Assembly (NCBI GenBank): GCA_964412105.1
Contig: CAYPNM010000085.1
Coordinates: forward strand, 1-8,054
DNA: 8,054 nt
Direction: 5' to 3'
From: JAKAGZ01 sp964412105
Lineage (GTDB): Bacteria > Bacteroidota > Ignavibacteria > Ignavibacteriales > Ignavibacteriaceae
In this document: positions 1-6,184 of the stretch, one piece after another
Numbering within the stretch: position 1 is the first letter of the stretch
Layout: each line of letters opens with the position of its first letter
Program-made: the position numbers and the translations under genes
The notes under the pieces: model-generated
The model's database searches: none
The model's input: only the letters and a program-made list of their open reading frames with translations
Told to the model about the DNA's origin: nothing

Positions 1-1597
1 TTTCCTTTGCTTTAAAGATTGACCAGTTCGCCTTAAGGTAACCGCCATCCTTTGTACCGTCCGAAAAACCGAGCATTATGGTTTGCTTTTCCTTCCTGTG
101 GCGTAAATGTTCCCGGTATTCTGGAATCTCGAAAAGCGAGTCCATAATTTTTTCGGAATTTTCCATCCCCTCCATAGATTCAAAAAGGGGAATGATGTCG
201 AAATTTATCTCTTCATTTTTCCAGCCGCACCACTTAAACAGAACATAAACAAACAGCACAGAAAAAACATCTTCCGAATTACTGATTATATACCTGTTGC
301 AGCCATCTTCACCGTTTTTATTTTGTATCTCTTTCAGCTGGTAGATTGTTTTAATAGTATCCCTTACTATTTCATCATCAAATTGATCAGGGACTATTCG
401 AAAATCTTTTTGCATGAGGAGAGAAACAAGTTTGCTCATTTCAATCTCATCAAGGTCATTAAAAACAATATTCTTTTTCTTCAGAACCTCAGTCACAGCT
501 TTTTTATGAACATTATGATTTTGCCTGATGTCAAAAACAGCGAAGTGTGTTTTGAATATTTTTACTTTATCAATTAGTTTATCAAGCAATTCGAGGTAGA
601 GCATATTGTATTTAGAAATTATAAGCTCACGTATTTTATAAAGCGGAGATATTATTTCTTTATACTTAATAACTTTTGAAGCATCAAACTGGGAAGGATA
701 TAGCTTGCTCTTGAGCTTATCGATCAATTCTTCAACCCCTCTGAAAGTCATCTTTTGCTCTAATACTTTTATATCCTTATAATAGCACTTCATTAACGTC
801 ATTCGGAGTTCATTTGCAACCTTCATTGTAACTTCAGAAGTGACGAAAGGATTTCCATCTCTGTCGCCGCCGGGCCAGAATCCGAGCTTTATTATATCCG
901 GATTATCGAAGTCTTCATCGTGTACATTTTCTTTTATGTATGAATACAGATTGCCGATTGCATCGTAATAAACATTCCTGAGGAAGTAAATAATATTTCT
1001 TGCTTCATCAAAAGGTGTGGGTTTGTCCGGGTTTATTAGCGATGTCAATCCAAGCTGCTGAAGAGTGATGTCGATTTCGTTGATATTATTGTCAAGTACA
1101 AGGATTCGCAATCTATCGATGATATCGAGGGCGGCAGGAGTATAAAATTGTGTGGGATGCGCCGTTAAAACAATCCTCGCACTGAATTCTGAAAGACTTT
1201 TTGAAAGGTTCTCTCCATTCTTTTTATTTTTTGAAAGGTTGATAAAATCTTTCAATGAAAGATCGCTGCCAAGCATTTGTATTTTCGGGAAAGCCGCATC
1301 TTCCACGCTGTCGTAAAGCACTATCTGCCTTTCAATATACTGAATTATCCTGAACATAAAATCGATTTTTTCTTCTTCCGATTTTATGCTTGTATGTGTT
1401 GAAAAAAAAGAATCCAGAATTTCCTGAGGATCTTTCCCGCTCTCAAAACCGTTTTTACAAACCTGTTGCATAAGGGGAATGAGTATGCCGGTATTCCTGA
1501 TATTACTAAAGGGAAGGTTTAAGAATAAGCTGTTGTAAACGTCAAACTTGTTCTTTACTGATTTTTCAAATTCCTTTAGTTCTTCGGATTTATACAT
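1..1597 (-). CDS. ppc: Phosphoenolpyruvate carboxylase, N-terminal part (cut by window edge)
   Basis: Converts phosphoenolpyruvate and bicarbonate to oxaloacetate and phosphate in the cytoplasm, refilling the TCA cycle. Reading the minus strand from the ATG at 1597 gives an open frame of 532 codons that runs off the left end; family members are about 850-950 residues, so the C-terminal third lies outside. Visible motifs are VLTAHPTQ with the catalytic His at residue 147, GGDRDGNP at 243-250, and MLGFSDGTKDGG at 508-519 with the Lys corresponding to E. coli Lys546 at residue 516. The start is fixed by an in-frame TAA three codons upstream; the ribosome site is weak. The usual TAHPTE and GYSDS forms are replaced by TAHPTQ and GFSDG, which I recall from Bacteroidota-type enzymes. 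No frameshift or stop is seen. The 133-bp gap to the SDR gene suggests its own promoter. The family assignment is very secure. Confidence 0.96.
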   Translation of the reverse strand, partial: MYKSEELKEFEKSVKNKFDVYNSLFLNLPFSNIRNTGILIPLMQQVCKNGFESGKDPQEILDSFFSTHTSIKSEEEKIDFMFRIIQYIERQIVLYDSVEDAAFPKIQMLGSDLSLKDFINLSKNKKNGENLSKSLSEFSARIVLTAHPTQFYTPAALDIIDRLRILVLDNNINEIDITLQQLGLTSLINPDKPTPFDEARNIIYFLRNVYYDAIGNLYSYIKENVHDEDFDNPDIIKLGFWPGGDRDGNPFVTSEVTMKVANELRMTLMKCYYKDIKVLEQKMTFRGVEELIDKLKSKLYPSQFDASKVIKYKEIISPLYKIRELIISKYNMLYLELLDKLIDKVKIFKTHFAVFDIRQNHNVHKKAVTEVLKKKNIVFNDLDEIEMSKLVSLLMQKDFRIVPDQFDDEIVRDTIKTIYQLKEIQNKNGEDGCNRYIISNSEDVFSVLFVYVLFKWCGWKNEEINFDIIPLFESMEGMENSEKIMDSLFEIPEYREHLRHRKEKQTIMLGFSDGTKDGGYLKANWSIFKAKE

Positions 1598-1646
1598 CTG
1601 TTCTTAATGTTAATCGTTACTATTATTTTATAAAGCTACTCTAATT

Positions 1647-1675
1647 ATTTTAAATATAAAACTGAAAGATGAAAA
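1647..1675 (-). promoter_or_regulatory. Candidate promoter of the phosphoenolpyruvate carboxylase gene
   Basis: On the minus strand, TTTTCA (1675-1670) is followed after 17 bases by TAAAAT (1652-1647), which matches the sigma-70 -10 consensus at five of six positions and the -35 at four of six. It would start transcription some 40-45 bases before the ATG. The region is very AT-rich, so chance matches are likely; there is no other support. Confidence 0.3.
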
Positions 1676-1713
1676 TTGATTAAGCTCAAGCTATCAAAAG
1701 ATAATGCAATTTT
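1672..1713. repeat. Imperfect inverted repeat between SDR and carboxylase genes
   Basis: The arms AAAATTGATT (1672-1681) and AATGCAATTTT (1703-1713) pair over ten bases with one bulged base. A second, smaller hairpin (TTGAT...AGC / GCT...ATCAA, 1676-1697) can form within it. It lies just downstream of the SDR stop and overlaps the candidate -35 of the carboxylase gene. On the minus strand the inner hairpin is followed by a short T-rich run, so it could be a weak terminator for the SDR transcript. It could equally be a regulator site or chance in AT-rich DNA. Confidence 0.3.
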
Positions 1714-1730
1714 GGGATAAGCCAATTAAA

Positions 1731-2489
1731 TCATAAAGTTGCCCCGCCTGAAACCTCAATTCTTTGGCCGTTTATCCATTTAGCTTCTTCTGTGCAGAGA
1801 AAGGCAACAACGCTGCCAATATCATCTGCCTGCCCGACTCTGCTAAGCGGAGATAAAGTAGCAAGGAATTTTTTTCTGTCGGGATTATTACGAATTGCAG
1901 CATTATTAAAATCTGTTTCAATTGCACCCGGTGCAACTACGTTGGCTCTTATTCCGCGGTTGCCGAATTCTTTAGCAACATATTTTGTAAGCACCTCAAT
2001 TGCACCTTTCAGTGAGGCATATACAGCGTAACCCGGTACGTTGTATCTTGCCGAGCCGGAAGAAACAAAAATTACTCCACCGTTATTATTCATAAAAGGA
2101 AGTAGCTTTTGAGTCAGGAAAAAAACTCCCTTGAAATGAATATTTACAAACCTGTCAAAGTATTCTTCAGTCACTTCCGGAATGAAGACGGTCGCGCCTA
2201 TCCCCGCATTGTTAATGAGAAAATCAAATTTGTCTGTATCCCAGCTTTCTTTAAGGAATGAAATAAATCTTTCAATAAAACCATCAATTGATTTGAAATC
2301 TGAAATATCAAAATGAAGAACTGCAGATTTCCTTCCCATATCTTTTATTTCAGTGGCAACATTTTCTGCTTCTTCTTTTTTAGTGTTGTAAGTAAGTACA
2401 ATATCGATTCCTTTTTTAGCTAATGATAAAGCCATATCTTTTCCGAGTCCACGGCTTCCGCCCGTAACAAGTGCAATTTTTGTAGTCAT
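1731..2489 (-). CDS. SDR family NAD(P)-dependent oxidoreductase (FabG-like)
   Basis: A classical short-chain dehydrogenase/reductase of 252 residues, the normal length; cytoplasmic, substrate unknown. The Rossmann glycine motif TGGSRGLG is at residues 9-16, followed by D61, NNAG at 93-96, N116, catalytic S144 in the VSSGSA stretch, and the YxxxK pair Y157 and K161. The chain ends with the usual GQRIEVSGG. The end of the second beta strand reads TYNTK with no acidic residue, and R13 sits in the glycine loop, the pattern of NADPH-preferring members. The start is well supported by AGAAGGA (2493-2499) six bases before the ATG. It lies 20 bp after the acetyltransferase gene and probably shares its transcript. 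FabG-like similarity does not prove a role in fatty acid synthesis, since no other fatty acid gene is nearby. Confidence 0.93.
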   Translation of the reverse strand: MTTKIALVTGGSRGLGKDMALSLAKKGIDIVLTYNTKKEEAENVATEIKDMGRKSAVLHFDISDFKSIDGFIERFISFLKESWDTDKFDFLINNAGIGATVFIPEVTEEYFDRFVNIHFKGVFFLTQKLLPFMNNNGGVIFVSSGSARYNVPGYAVYASLKGAIEVLTKYVAKEFGNRGIRANVVAPGAIETDFNNAAIRNNPDRKKFLATLSPLSRVGQADDIGSVVAFLCTEEAKWINGQRIEVSGGATL

Positions 2490-2509
2490 ATTTCCTTCTC
2501 TCTGTATTT

Positions 2510-2908
2510 TTATTTTATTCTGTCTATTAAAAATCCGTTCTCAACCTTTTTAAACCCAACTTTAGGATAATATTCCATTGCTGTTGGAACAGAAAGAAGC
2601 AACAGCATGGTTTGCTCTCCAATCCTTTCTTTTGTAAGATCAATCAGCTTCTTACCGATGCCTTTGTGTTTATACTCATGTTTGACTGAAAGATCAGCAA
2701 GATAACAACTCCAGCAAAAGTCTGTAAGGCATCTTGAAATCCCCACTAGTAAGTCTCCATCCCACGCGCTGACCACGAGGTTTGAATTTTCATACATTTT
2801 TGCTATGCGCGCTTTATCATTAACCGGCCTTGGCATACCTGAGCTTTTATAAAGGTCAATAATTTTATCAGCATCAGGTATAACATCAAACTTATAGCTA
2901 ATATTCAT
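2510..2908 (-). CDS. GNAT family N-acetyltransferase
   Basis: A small single-domain GCN5-related acetyltransferase of 132 residues; it should transfer acetyl from acetyl-CoA to an unknown amine substrate in the cytoplasm. The core strand DLSVKHEY (72-79) leads into the acetyl-CoA pyrophosphate loop KHKGIG (80-85), here starting with Lys instead of the commoner Gln or Arg. The C-terminal YYPKVGF (113-119) matches the family's Y-x-x-x-GF motif. Residues 10-40 fit the usual first two helices. Several aromatic and Cys residues (FCWSCY, 64-69) lie just before the core strand. No good Shine-Dalgarno sequence precedes the ATG, in contrast to the SDR gene 20 bp downstream. The two genes are probably co-transcribed. 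Confidence 0.88.
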   Translation of the reverse strand: MNISYKFDVIPDADKIIDLYKSSGMPRPVNDKARIAKMYENSNLVVSAWDGDLLVGISRCLTDFCWSCYLADLSVKHEYKHKGIGKKLIDLTKERIGEQTMLLLLSVPTAMEYYPKVGFKKVENGFLIDRIK

Positions 2909-3015
2909 TTTGATAGTTCAATTCGTTTATGAAAGTATTATTTAATAAAATTTTCCCCTTGGAATGTAATTACATAATCCCCCGTAAAATTATAATAATT
3001 TATTGTTGGTTTTAT
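2909..3015 (-). promoter_or_regulatory. Upstream region of the GNAT-SDR pair with 12-bp palindrome
   Basis: This 107-bp gap follows the MarC stop. It contains the perfect 12-base palindrome ATGTAATTACAT (2964-2975), flanked by GGA on one side and, two bases further out, TCC on the other. On the minus strand it contains a perfect TATAAT (2994-2989) but no matching -35 at the right distance. The palindrome may be an operator for the acetyltransferase-SDR transcript; the promoter itself is not certain. Confidence 0.35.
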
Positions 3016-3633
3016 TTATAATTTAAATGCAATCTTAATTCCCTCAACCGTCATACCTGTACCCATTATGGCAAGTATAAGCCCCATAATTTTACCAATA
3101 ACTGTTATCAGGTTTTCTCCGATCTTTTTAACAATAAGGTCACTTAAAATAAATGCCAGGTACGTTAATAAGATCATAATACCAAAAATAAAGATCACTA
3201 TTGAGATGTGTACAAGGCTTCCGTTTGTAACGTTGTTCATTGCGGTAACGATAGTGCCCGGACCTGCAAGAATCGGAATGGCGAGGGGAGATATTGCAAT
3301 TCCTTCGTCCGGCTCAACATCTTCCTGGTGATGTATTCTTGATTTTTTTGATTGAAGCATTTCAAAGCCAACATAAAATAAAAGTATTCCGCCTGTAATT
3401 TTAAAAGCAGGAATAGTGATACCGAATAATTGAAACGTATATTTGCCTAGAATTACAAAGAATACTACAATAAAAAATGCAGTTAGGCAGGAAGTTTCCG
3501 CAATTTTTTTCCTTTCCGAATCATCCCTGTCTCCAACCAATCCCAAAAATACAGGGGTGTTGGCAATAGGATTCATTATTGCAAAGAAACCTGTGAAGAC
3601 TGTTAAAGCAAAGAGTAAAAGGTTTTCATTCAT
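3016..3633 (-). CDS. MarC family integral membrane protein
   Basis: A 205-residue inner-membrane protein of the MarC/UPF0056 family, full length. About six hydrophobic segments are visible (around residues 5-30, 47-69, 72-93, 112-132, 141-163 and 178-200), with a charged loop rich in His, Glu and Asp at 95-110. Family signatures are MNPIANTPVFLGL (20-32) and SPLAIPILAGPGTI (115-128), which form two pseudo-symmetric halves. MarC was named from the mar locus but is not an established drug exporter; its substrate is unknown, so no transport function should be assumed. The ATG at 3633 is preceded by AGGGAAA at an unusually long distance of about 13-16 bases, so initiation may be weak. It has its own 169-bp upstream gap and is probably a single-gene unit. 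Confidence 0.92.
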   Translation of the reverse strand: MNENLLLFALTVFTGFFAIMNPIANTPVFLGLVGDRDDSERKKIAETSCLTAFFIVVFFVILGKYTFQLFGITIPAFKITGGILLFYVGFEMLQSKKSRIHHQEDVEPDEGIAISPLAIPILAGPGTIVTAMNNVTNGSLVHISIVIFIFGIMILLTYLAFILSDLIVKKIGENLITVIGKIMGLILAIMGTGMTVEGIKIAFKL

Positions 3634-3671
3634 TATATAATCTATATTTCCCTGATATTATGCAAAACACA

Positions 3672-3699
3672 ATATTAAAGATTATCCTCTAAAATGCAA
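3672..3699 (-). promoter_or_regulatory. Weak candidate promoter of the MarC gene
   Basis: On the minus strand TTGCAT (3699-3694) and TAATAT (3677-3672) are 16 bases apart, partial matches to -35 and -10. This would put the start of transcription about 30-35 bases before the ATG. An 18-bp inverted repeat lies 12 bases upstream of the -35. The AT-rich background makes chance matches likely. Confidence 0.25.
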
Positions 3700-3711
3700 T
3701 AATTTATTAAA

Positions 3712-3729
3712 CAACAATTGAAATTGTTG
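3712..3729. repeat. Perfect inverted repeat, 8-bp arms, in the MarC upstream gap
   Basis: CAACAATT and AATTGTTG are perfect inverted arms separated by GA. The repeat lies in the 169-bp gap 3634-3802, which otherwise holds no gene I can support. On the minus strand the hairpin is followed by TTTAATAAATT, so it could end the CGNR-gene transcript, although its stem is AT-rich. Its place just upstream of a candidate MarC -35 also fits a dimeric regulator site. Confidence 0.4.
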
Positions 3730-3802
3730 ATAAGTAAAAATTAGCTTTTAAATTATGATAGTACTGCATGTTATCGATGGGTAGCAAAAAAGATTATCTG
3801 TA

Positions 3803-4420
3803 TTACTTTTCCTGCTTTTTCCTGTAATAATATCTTTTTGCTTTTTCGATGCTTCCGCAGGTTTGCATACTGCACCAGGTCCTGCTGTTGTTTTTGCTTT
3901 TATCAAGGAACAGCCATCCACAGGCCTTACATTCTTTAAACCTGTTATGAGGGATAGTAGTTATTATATCGAATACATCTTTATAAATAATCTTTAAGGG
4001 TTCATAAAAATCAATTGTACTATCGTTCCATCCAAGTTCCAGTTCACTATGGCTGTAATTAAATGATAAAGCTGATAACGAATATGCTAAGGTTTTATTA
4101 ATGCGTTTAACAACAGAATCTTCAGGCTTATAATCATGGATAACGGGTGAGAAAAAATTATATAGTAATTCACGTTGCTTTTTTATTCTGACTAGAGCCT
4201 TTTCGGCAGCTTTATTGTCAGCAGCGGCCAGCCTTTTTAGTATTTTTAATTTTCCATCCGGAAGGAGTTTTACTTTTTCCATCCATTTAATAAGATCATC
4301 ATAGCTGTTCAAGTAATCGTAGCTATCTTCTTCGACTCTCGAATGGACAGTATTCACAAAATTGAAACAGGCGCATCCTCCGTCTATGGTCATTGTCTCA
4401 ATACTTCTGTTTTTGCTCAT
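3803..4420 (-). CDS. ABATE/CGNR zinc-finger family protein, putative transcription regulator
   Basis: A 205-residue protein with the two-part layout of the CGNR family. The N-terminal ABATE-type domain begins with GGCACFNFVNTV (14-25), matching the family's LCLDFVNT motif. The C-terminal zinc finger has likely ligands C164, C167, C183 and C188 (CX2C-X15-CX4C), with the conserved WCSM at 182-185 and a basic tail KAKRYYYRKK. Such proteins are predicted stress-related transcription regulators; the DNA-binding role is inferred for the family. The signature after C188 reads CGSI instead of CGNR, so the Asn and Arg that name the family are replaced while the zinc ligands stay. The start is supported by GGAAAGG (4428-4434) seven bases before the ATG. 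It is divergent from the DinB-like gene across 186 bp, which makes that gene its most likely target besides itself. Confidence 0.88.
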   Translation of the reverse strand: MSKNRSIETMTIDGGCACFNFVNTVHSRVEEDSYDYLNSYDDLIKWMEKVKLLPDGKLKILKRLAAADNKAAEKALVRIKKQRELLYNFFSPVIHDYKPEDSVVKRINKTLAYSLSALSFNYSHSELELGWNDSTIDFYEPLKIIYKDVFDIITTIPHNRFKECKACGWLFLDKSKNNSRTWCSMQTCGSIEKAKRYYYRKKQEK

Positions 4421-4472
4421 TTTTTAACCTTTCCAATAGTCAGAACAAAAATAATAATATTACCATCAAAAA

Positions 4473-4485
4473 ACTGTTTGACAGT
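4473..4485. promoter_or_regulatory. Palindrome over the -35 box, possible operator
   Basis: ACTGT-TTG-ACAGT is a perfect inverted repeat with 5-bp arms. Its centre and right arm cover the TTGACA -35 box of the plus-strand promoter, so a bound dimer would block RNA polymerase. It also lies 53-65 bp before the CGNR regulator start, where it could control that gene too. Regulator binding is inference; a 13-bp palindrome can occur by chance. Confidence 0.35.
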
Positions 4486-4505
4486 AAGAATATTTTTATT
4501 ATATT
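4478..4505 (+). promoter_or_regulatory. Promoter of the DinB-like gene
   Basis: TTGACA (4478-4483) is a perfect -35 box. It is followed after 16 bases by TATATT (4500-4505), a five-of-six match to the -10 box. This is the best sigma-70-type promoter in the window. It predicts a start near 4512 and a leader of about 95 bases before the ATG at 4607. Confidence 0.55.
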
Positions 4506-4536
4506 TCTCACCGGTAAAATTGATATAGATGGTAAA

Positions 4537-4562
4537 TATAATCTGCTGGATTTTATAATCTG
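4537..4562 (+). repeat. Direct repeat TATAATCTG in the DinB-gene leader
   Basis: TATAATCTG occurs at 4537-4545 and again at 4554-4562, 17 bp from start to start. Both copies lie between the candidate transcription start and the ribosome site. They could be half-sites for a regulator, or a chance repeat; neither copy has a -35 box at a suitable distance, so they are unlikely to be promoters. Confidence 0.3.
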
Positions 4563-4593
4563 GTGTAGGAGATAATTAAATTATTTTAAAAGC

Positions 4594-4600
4594 AGGAGGA
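4594..4600 (+). promoter_or_regulatory. Strong ribosome binding site of the DinB-like gene
   Basis: AGGAGGA lies six bases before the ATG at 4607, a near-perfect Shine-Dalgarno sequence. It fixes the start and shows that this organism uses Shine-Dalgarno initiation, at least for some genes. Confidence 0.85.
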
Positions 4601-4606
4601 ATTATT

Positions 4607-5083
4607 ATGAAAAAGGGAGTCAATTTATTTATTAATAAATATAACAAAGTCTACAAGGGGAGCCCCTGGTACGGAGATTCCTTAATGAGCATATTAAATA
4701 AAGTTGATCCAGGGAAAGTATTTGTTAAACCTTCAGGCAAAAAAACCAACAGCATTGCCGAAATAACTGCACATATAATAGGCTGGCGGGAATTCTTATT
4801 AAGCAGAATATCTGAAAAGCACAAATTTAAACTCACGCAGAAGGATACTTTTAACTGGAAACGGATAGATAAAAATGAAAAAACTGCCTGGAAAAATCTT
4901 CTAAGAAAAATGGATGTTGTTCAGAATGAAATTATTAAAATTCTGAACAATTCAGATGATGAAATTCTTAACTTAAAAGTCCGGGACAGGAAATTTAAAA
5001 TAAAATATTTGCTGGATGGAGTTATACAGCACGATATTTATCATATTGGACAGATCGCTGCACTCAATAAAACACAATATTGA
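4607..5083 (+). CDS. DinB/YfiT-like putative metalloenzyme
   Basis: A 158-residue protein of the DinB/YfiT-like four-helix-bundle superfamily, full length and probably cytoplasmic. The three metal-binding histidines of the family are recognisable: H56 in SIAEITAHIIGWREF (49-63), and H142 and H146 in QHDIYHIGQIAALNK (141-155). The early WYGDSLMSIL (21-30) is also typical of this subgroup. Members are thought to bind a divalent metal; some act as thiol-dependent transferases or detoxifying enzymes, but most have no known reaction, and none can be assigned here. The name comes from a DNA-damage-inducible Bacillus gene and does not imply DNA polymerase IV. It is the only plus-strand gene, divergent from the CGNR regulator and convergent with the radical SAM gene 18 bp downstream. 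The chain is very Lys-rich and probably basic overall. Confidence 0.9.
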   Translation: MKKGVNLFINKYNKVYKGSPWYGDSLMSILNKVDPGKVFVKPSGKKTNSIAEITAHIIGWREFLLSRISEKHKFKLTQKDTFNWKRIDKNEKTAWKNLLRKMDVVQNEIIKILNNSDDEILNLKVRDRKFKIKYLLDGVIQHDIYHIGQIAALNKTQY

Positions 5084-5101
5084 ATGCGTTGAAAAGGAGG
5101 A

Positions 5102-6184
5102 TTAAAACAATTCAATTTGTTTCCCTGAAGGGCGTTTAAAATGTGTGGTATTAAGCTCAAAGTCCCGTTCGTTTAAATGATATTTACGGCAACTTATGTA
5201 AAATAATTCTCTGATTGCATTAGCTTGCTTGCCCTGACCCTTAAATCTTTTTCCGAAGTCGGAGACATTTAATTTACCGCCGCGCATTTCTCTTATTTTA
5301 TTTAATATTTTTTCCTTCCGATCAGGAAATTCTCTCTCAAGCCAGTTAATAAACATATCTTTGATGGAATAGGGTAGTCTTAGTAAAATATAGGTAGCGG
5401 AGGCGGCACCCCTCTTAGCCGACTGACTTAATATTTCTGGTATCTCCTCATCATTTAATCCTGGAATTATTGGTGCTACATTTACTCCCACTGGAATTCC
5501 GGCTTTGGAAAGTTTTTCAATTGCTTCCAATTTCCTTTCAGGGGTAGCAGTTCTTGGTTCCATTTTTGATGCAAGTTTTTTATTCAATGAAGTAATTGAC
5601 AGGGAAGTAGTAACTAAATCCATTTTTGCCATTTCACTGAGAATATCCAAATCACGCAATATCAACGAATTTTTTGTTAATATGGAAACCGGGTTGCGGT
5701 ATTCCAGACAGACCTGTAGTGCTTTCCTGGTTATTTCTAATTTTCTTTCGATGGGCTGGTAGCAATCAGTATCCCCTGAAAACATAATGAATTTCGATAC
5801 ATAACTCTTCTTTTCAAAAGTTTTTCTAAGTAATTCCGGACCGATTTCCTTAACCATTATTTTTGATTCAAAATCTATACCTGATGAAAATCCTAAATAT
5901 TCATGGGTTGGCCTGGCATAGCAATAAACGCAACCGTGTTCGCATCCACGGTATGGATTGAATGAATATTCAAATGGAATATCCGGGCTATTGTTTTTTG
6001 CTATTGCTGATTTAGAATAATCCCTGTAGAATACTGTTTCTATTTTTCTTTCGGTATCCGGTTCATAGTCTCTTTCATCGTACATATCTTCAGTTTCTTC
6101 AACATAAAGCCTCTCAAATCTGTTGGGAGGATTTATGTCTGTCCCTCTACCGCGTAGTTTTGCTTTATTCTTATTATAAATCAT
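5102..6184 (-). CDS. PA0069 family radical SAM protein (spore photolyase-like)
   Basis: A 360-residue radical S-adenosylmethionine protein, normal length. The [4Fe-4S] motif is CEHGCVYC with C81, C85 and C88 (CX3CX2C). The N-terminal RGRGTDINPPNRFE (11-24) and the later TDCYQPIER (139-147), ILTKNSLILRDLD (168-180) and MEPRTATPERKLEAI stretch identify the PA0069 type within the COG1533 group, often labelled DNA repair photolyase. No reaction is established for this subgroup, and I see no reason to claim spore-photoproduct repair. Extra cysteines are C141, C159 and one in FYISCRKY near the C-terminus; no second cluster motif is clear. Its ATG overlaps the stop of the upstream SnoaL-like gene as ATGA, so translation is probably coupled. 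It converges on the DinB-like gene with an 18-bp gap and no convincing terminator. Confidence 0.92.
   Translation of the reverse strand: MIYNKNKAKLRGRGTDINPPNRFERLYVEETEDMYDERDYEPDTERKIETVFYRDYSKSAIAKNNSPDIPFEYSFNPYRGCEHGCVYCYARPTHEYLGFSSGIDFESKIMVKEIGPELLRKTFEKKSYVSKFIMFSGDTDCYQPIERKLEITRKALQVCLEYRNPVSILTKNSLILRDLDILSEMAKMDLVTTSLSITSLNKKLASKMEPRTATPERKLEAIEKLSKAGIPVGVNVAPIIPGLNDEEIPEILSQSAKRGAASATYILLRLPYSIKDMFINWLEREFPDRKEKILNKIREMRGGKLNVSDFGKRFKGQGKQANAIRELFYISCRKYHLNERDFELNTTHFKRPSGKQIELF

Noticed and set aside
107..577. Plus-strand open frame of 156 codons
   Set aside because: It is wholly antisense to the phosphoenolpyruvate carboxylase gene, which shows catalytic motifs in the other strand; the plus-strand product resembles no family and has no ribosome site.
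1792..2031. Plus-strand frame of 79 codons opposite the SDR gene, and similar frames opposite MarC (3068-3331, 3443-3640) and the radical SAM gene (5505-5762)
   Set aside because: All are antisense shadows of genes with clear family motifs.
2987..3001. AT-only palindrome AAATTATAATAATTT after the MarC stop as a terminator
   Set aside because: It contains no G or C and can form by chance in such AT-rich DNA; no stable stem or T tract.
4520..4542. TTGATA followed by TATAAT as a second promoter for the DinB-like gene
   Set aside because: The boxes are only 11 bases apart, too close for a sigma-70 promoter.
4343..4575. Two short plus-strand open frames of about 60 codons running into the DinB leader
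   Set aside because: Both start inside the CGNR gene on the opposite strand, have no ribosome site, and cross the promoter and repeats of the DinB gene; their products are low-complexity.
5105..5122. Hairpin AAACAA...TTGTTT at the convergent DinB/radical SAM junction as a terminator
   Set aside because: The stem has six mostly A-T pairs, is not followed by a T run on the plus strand, and lies within the radical SAM coding end.
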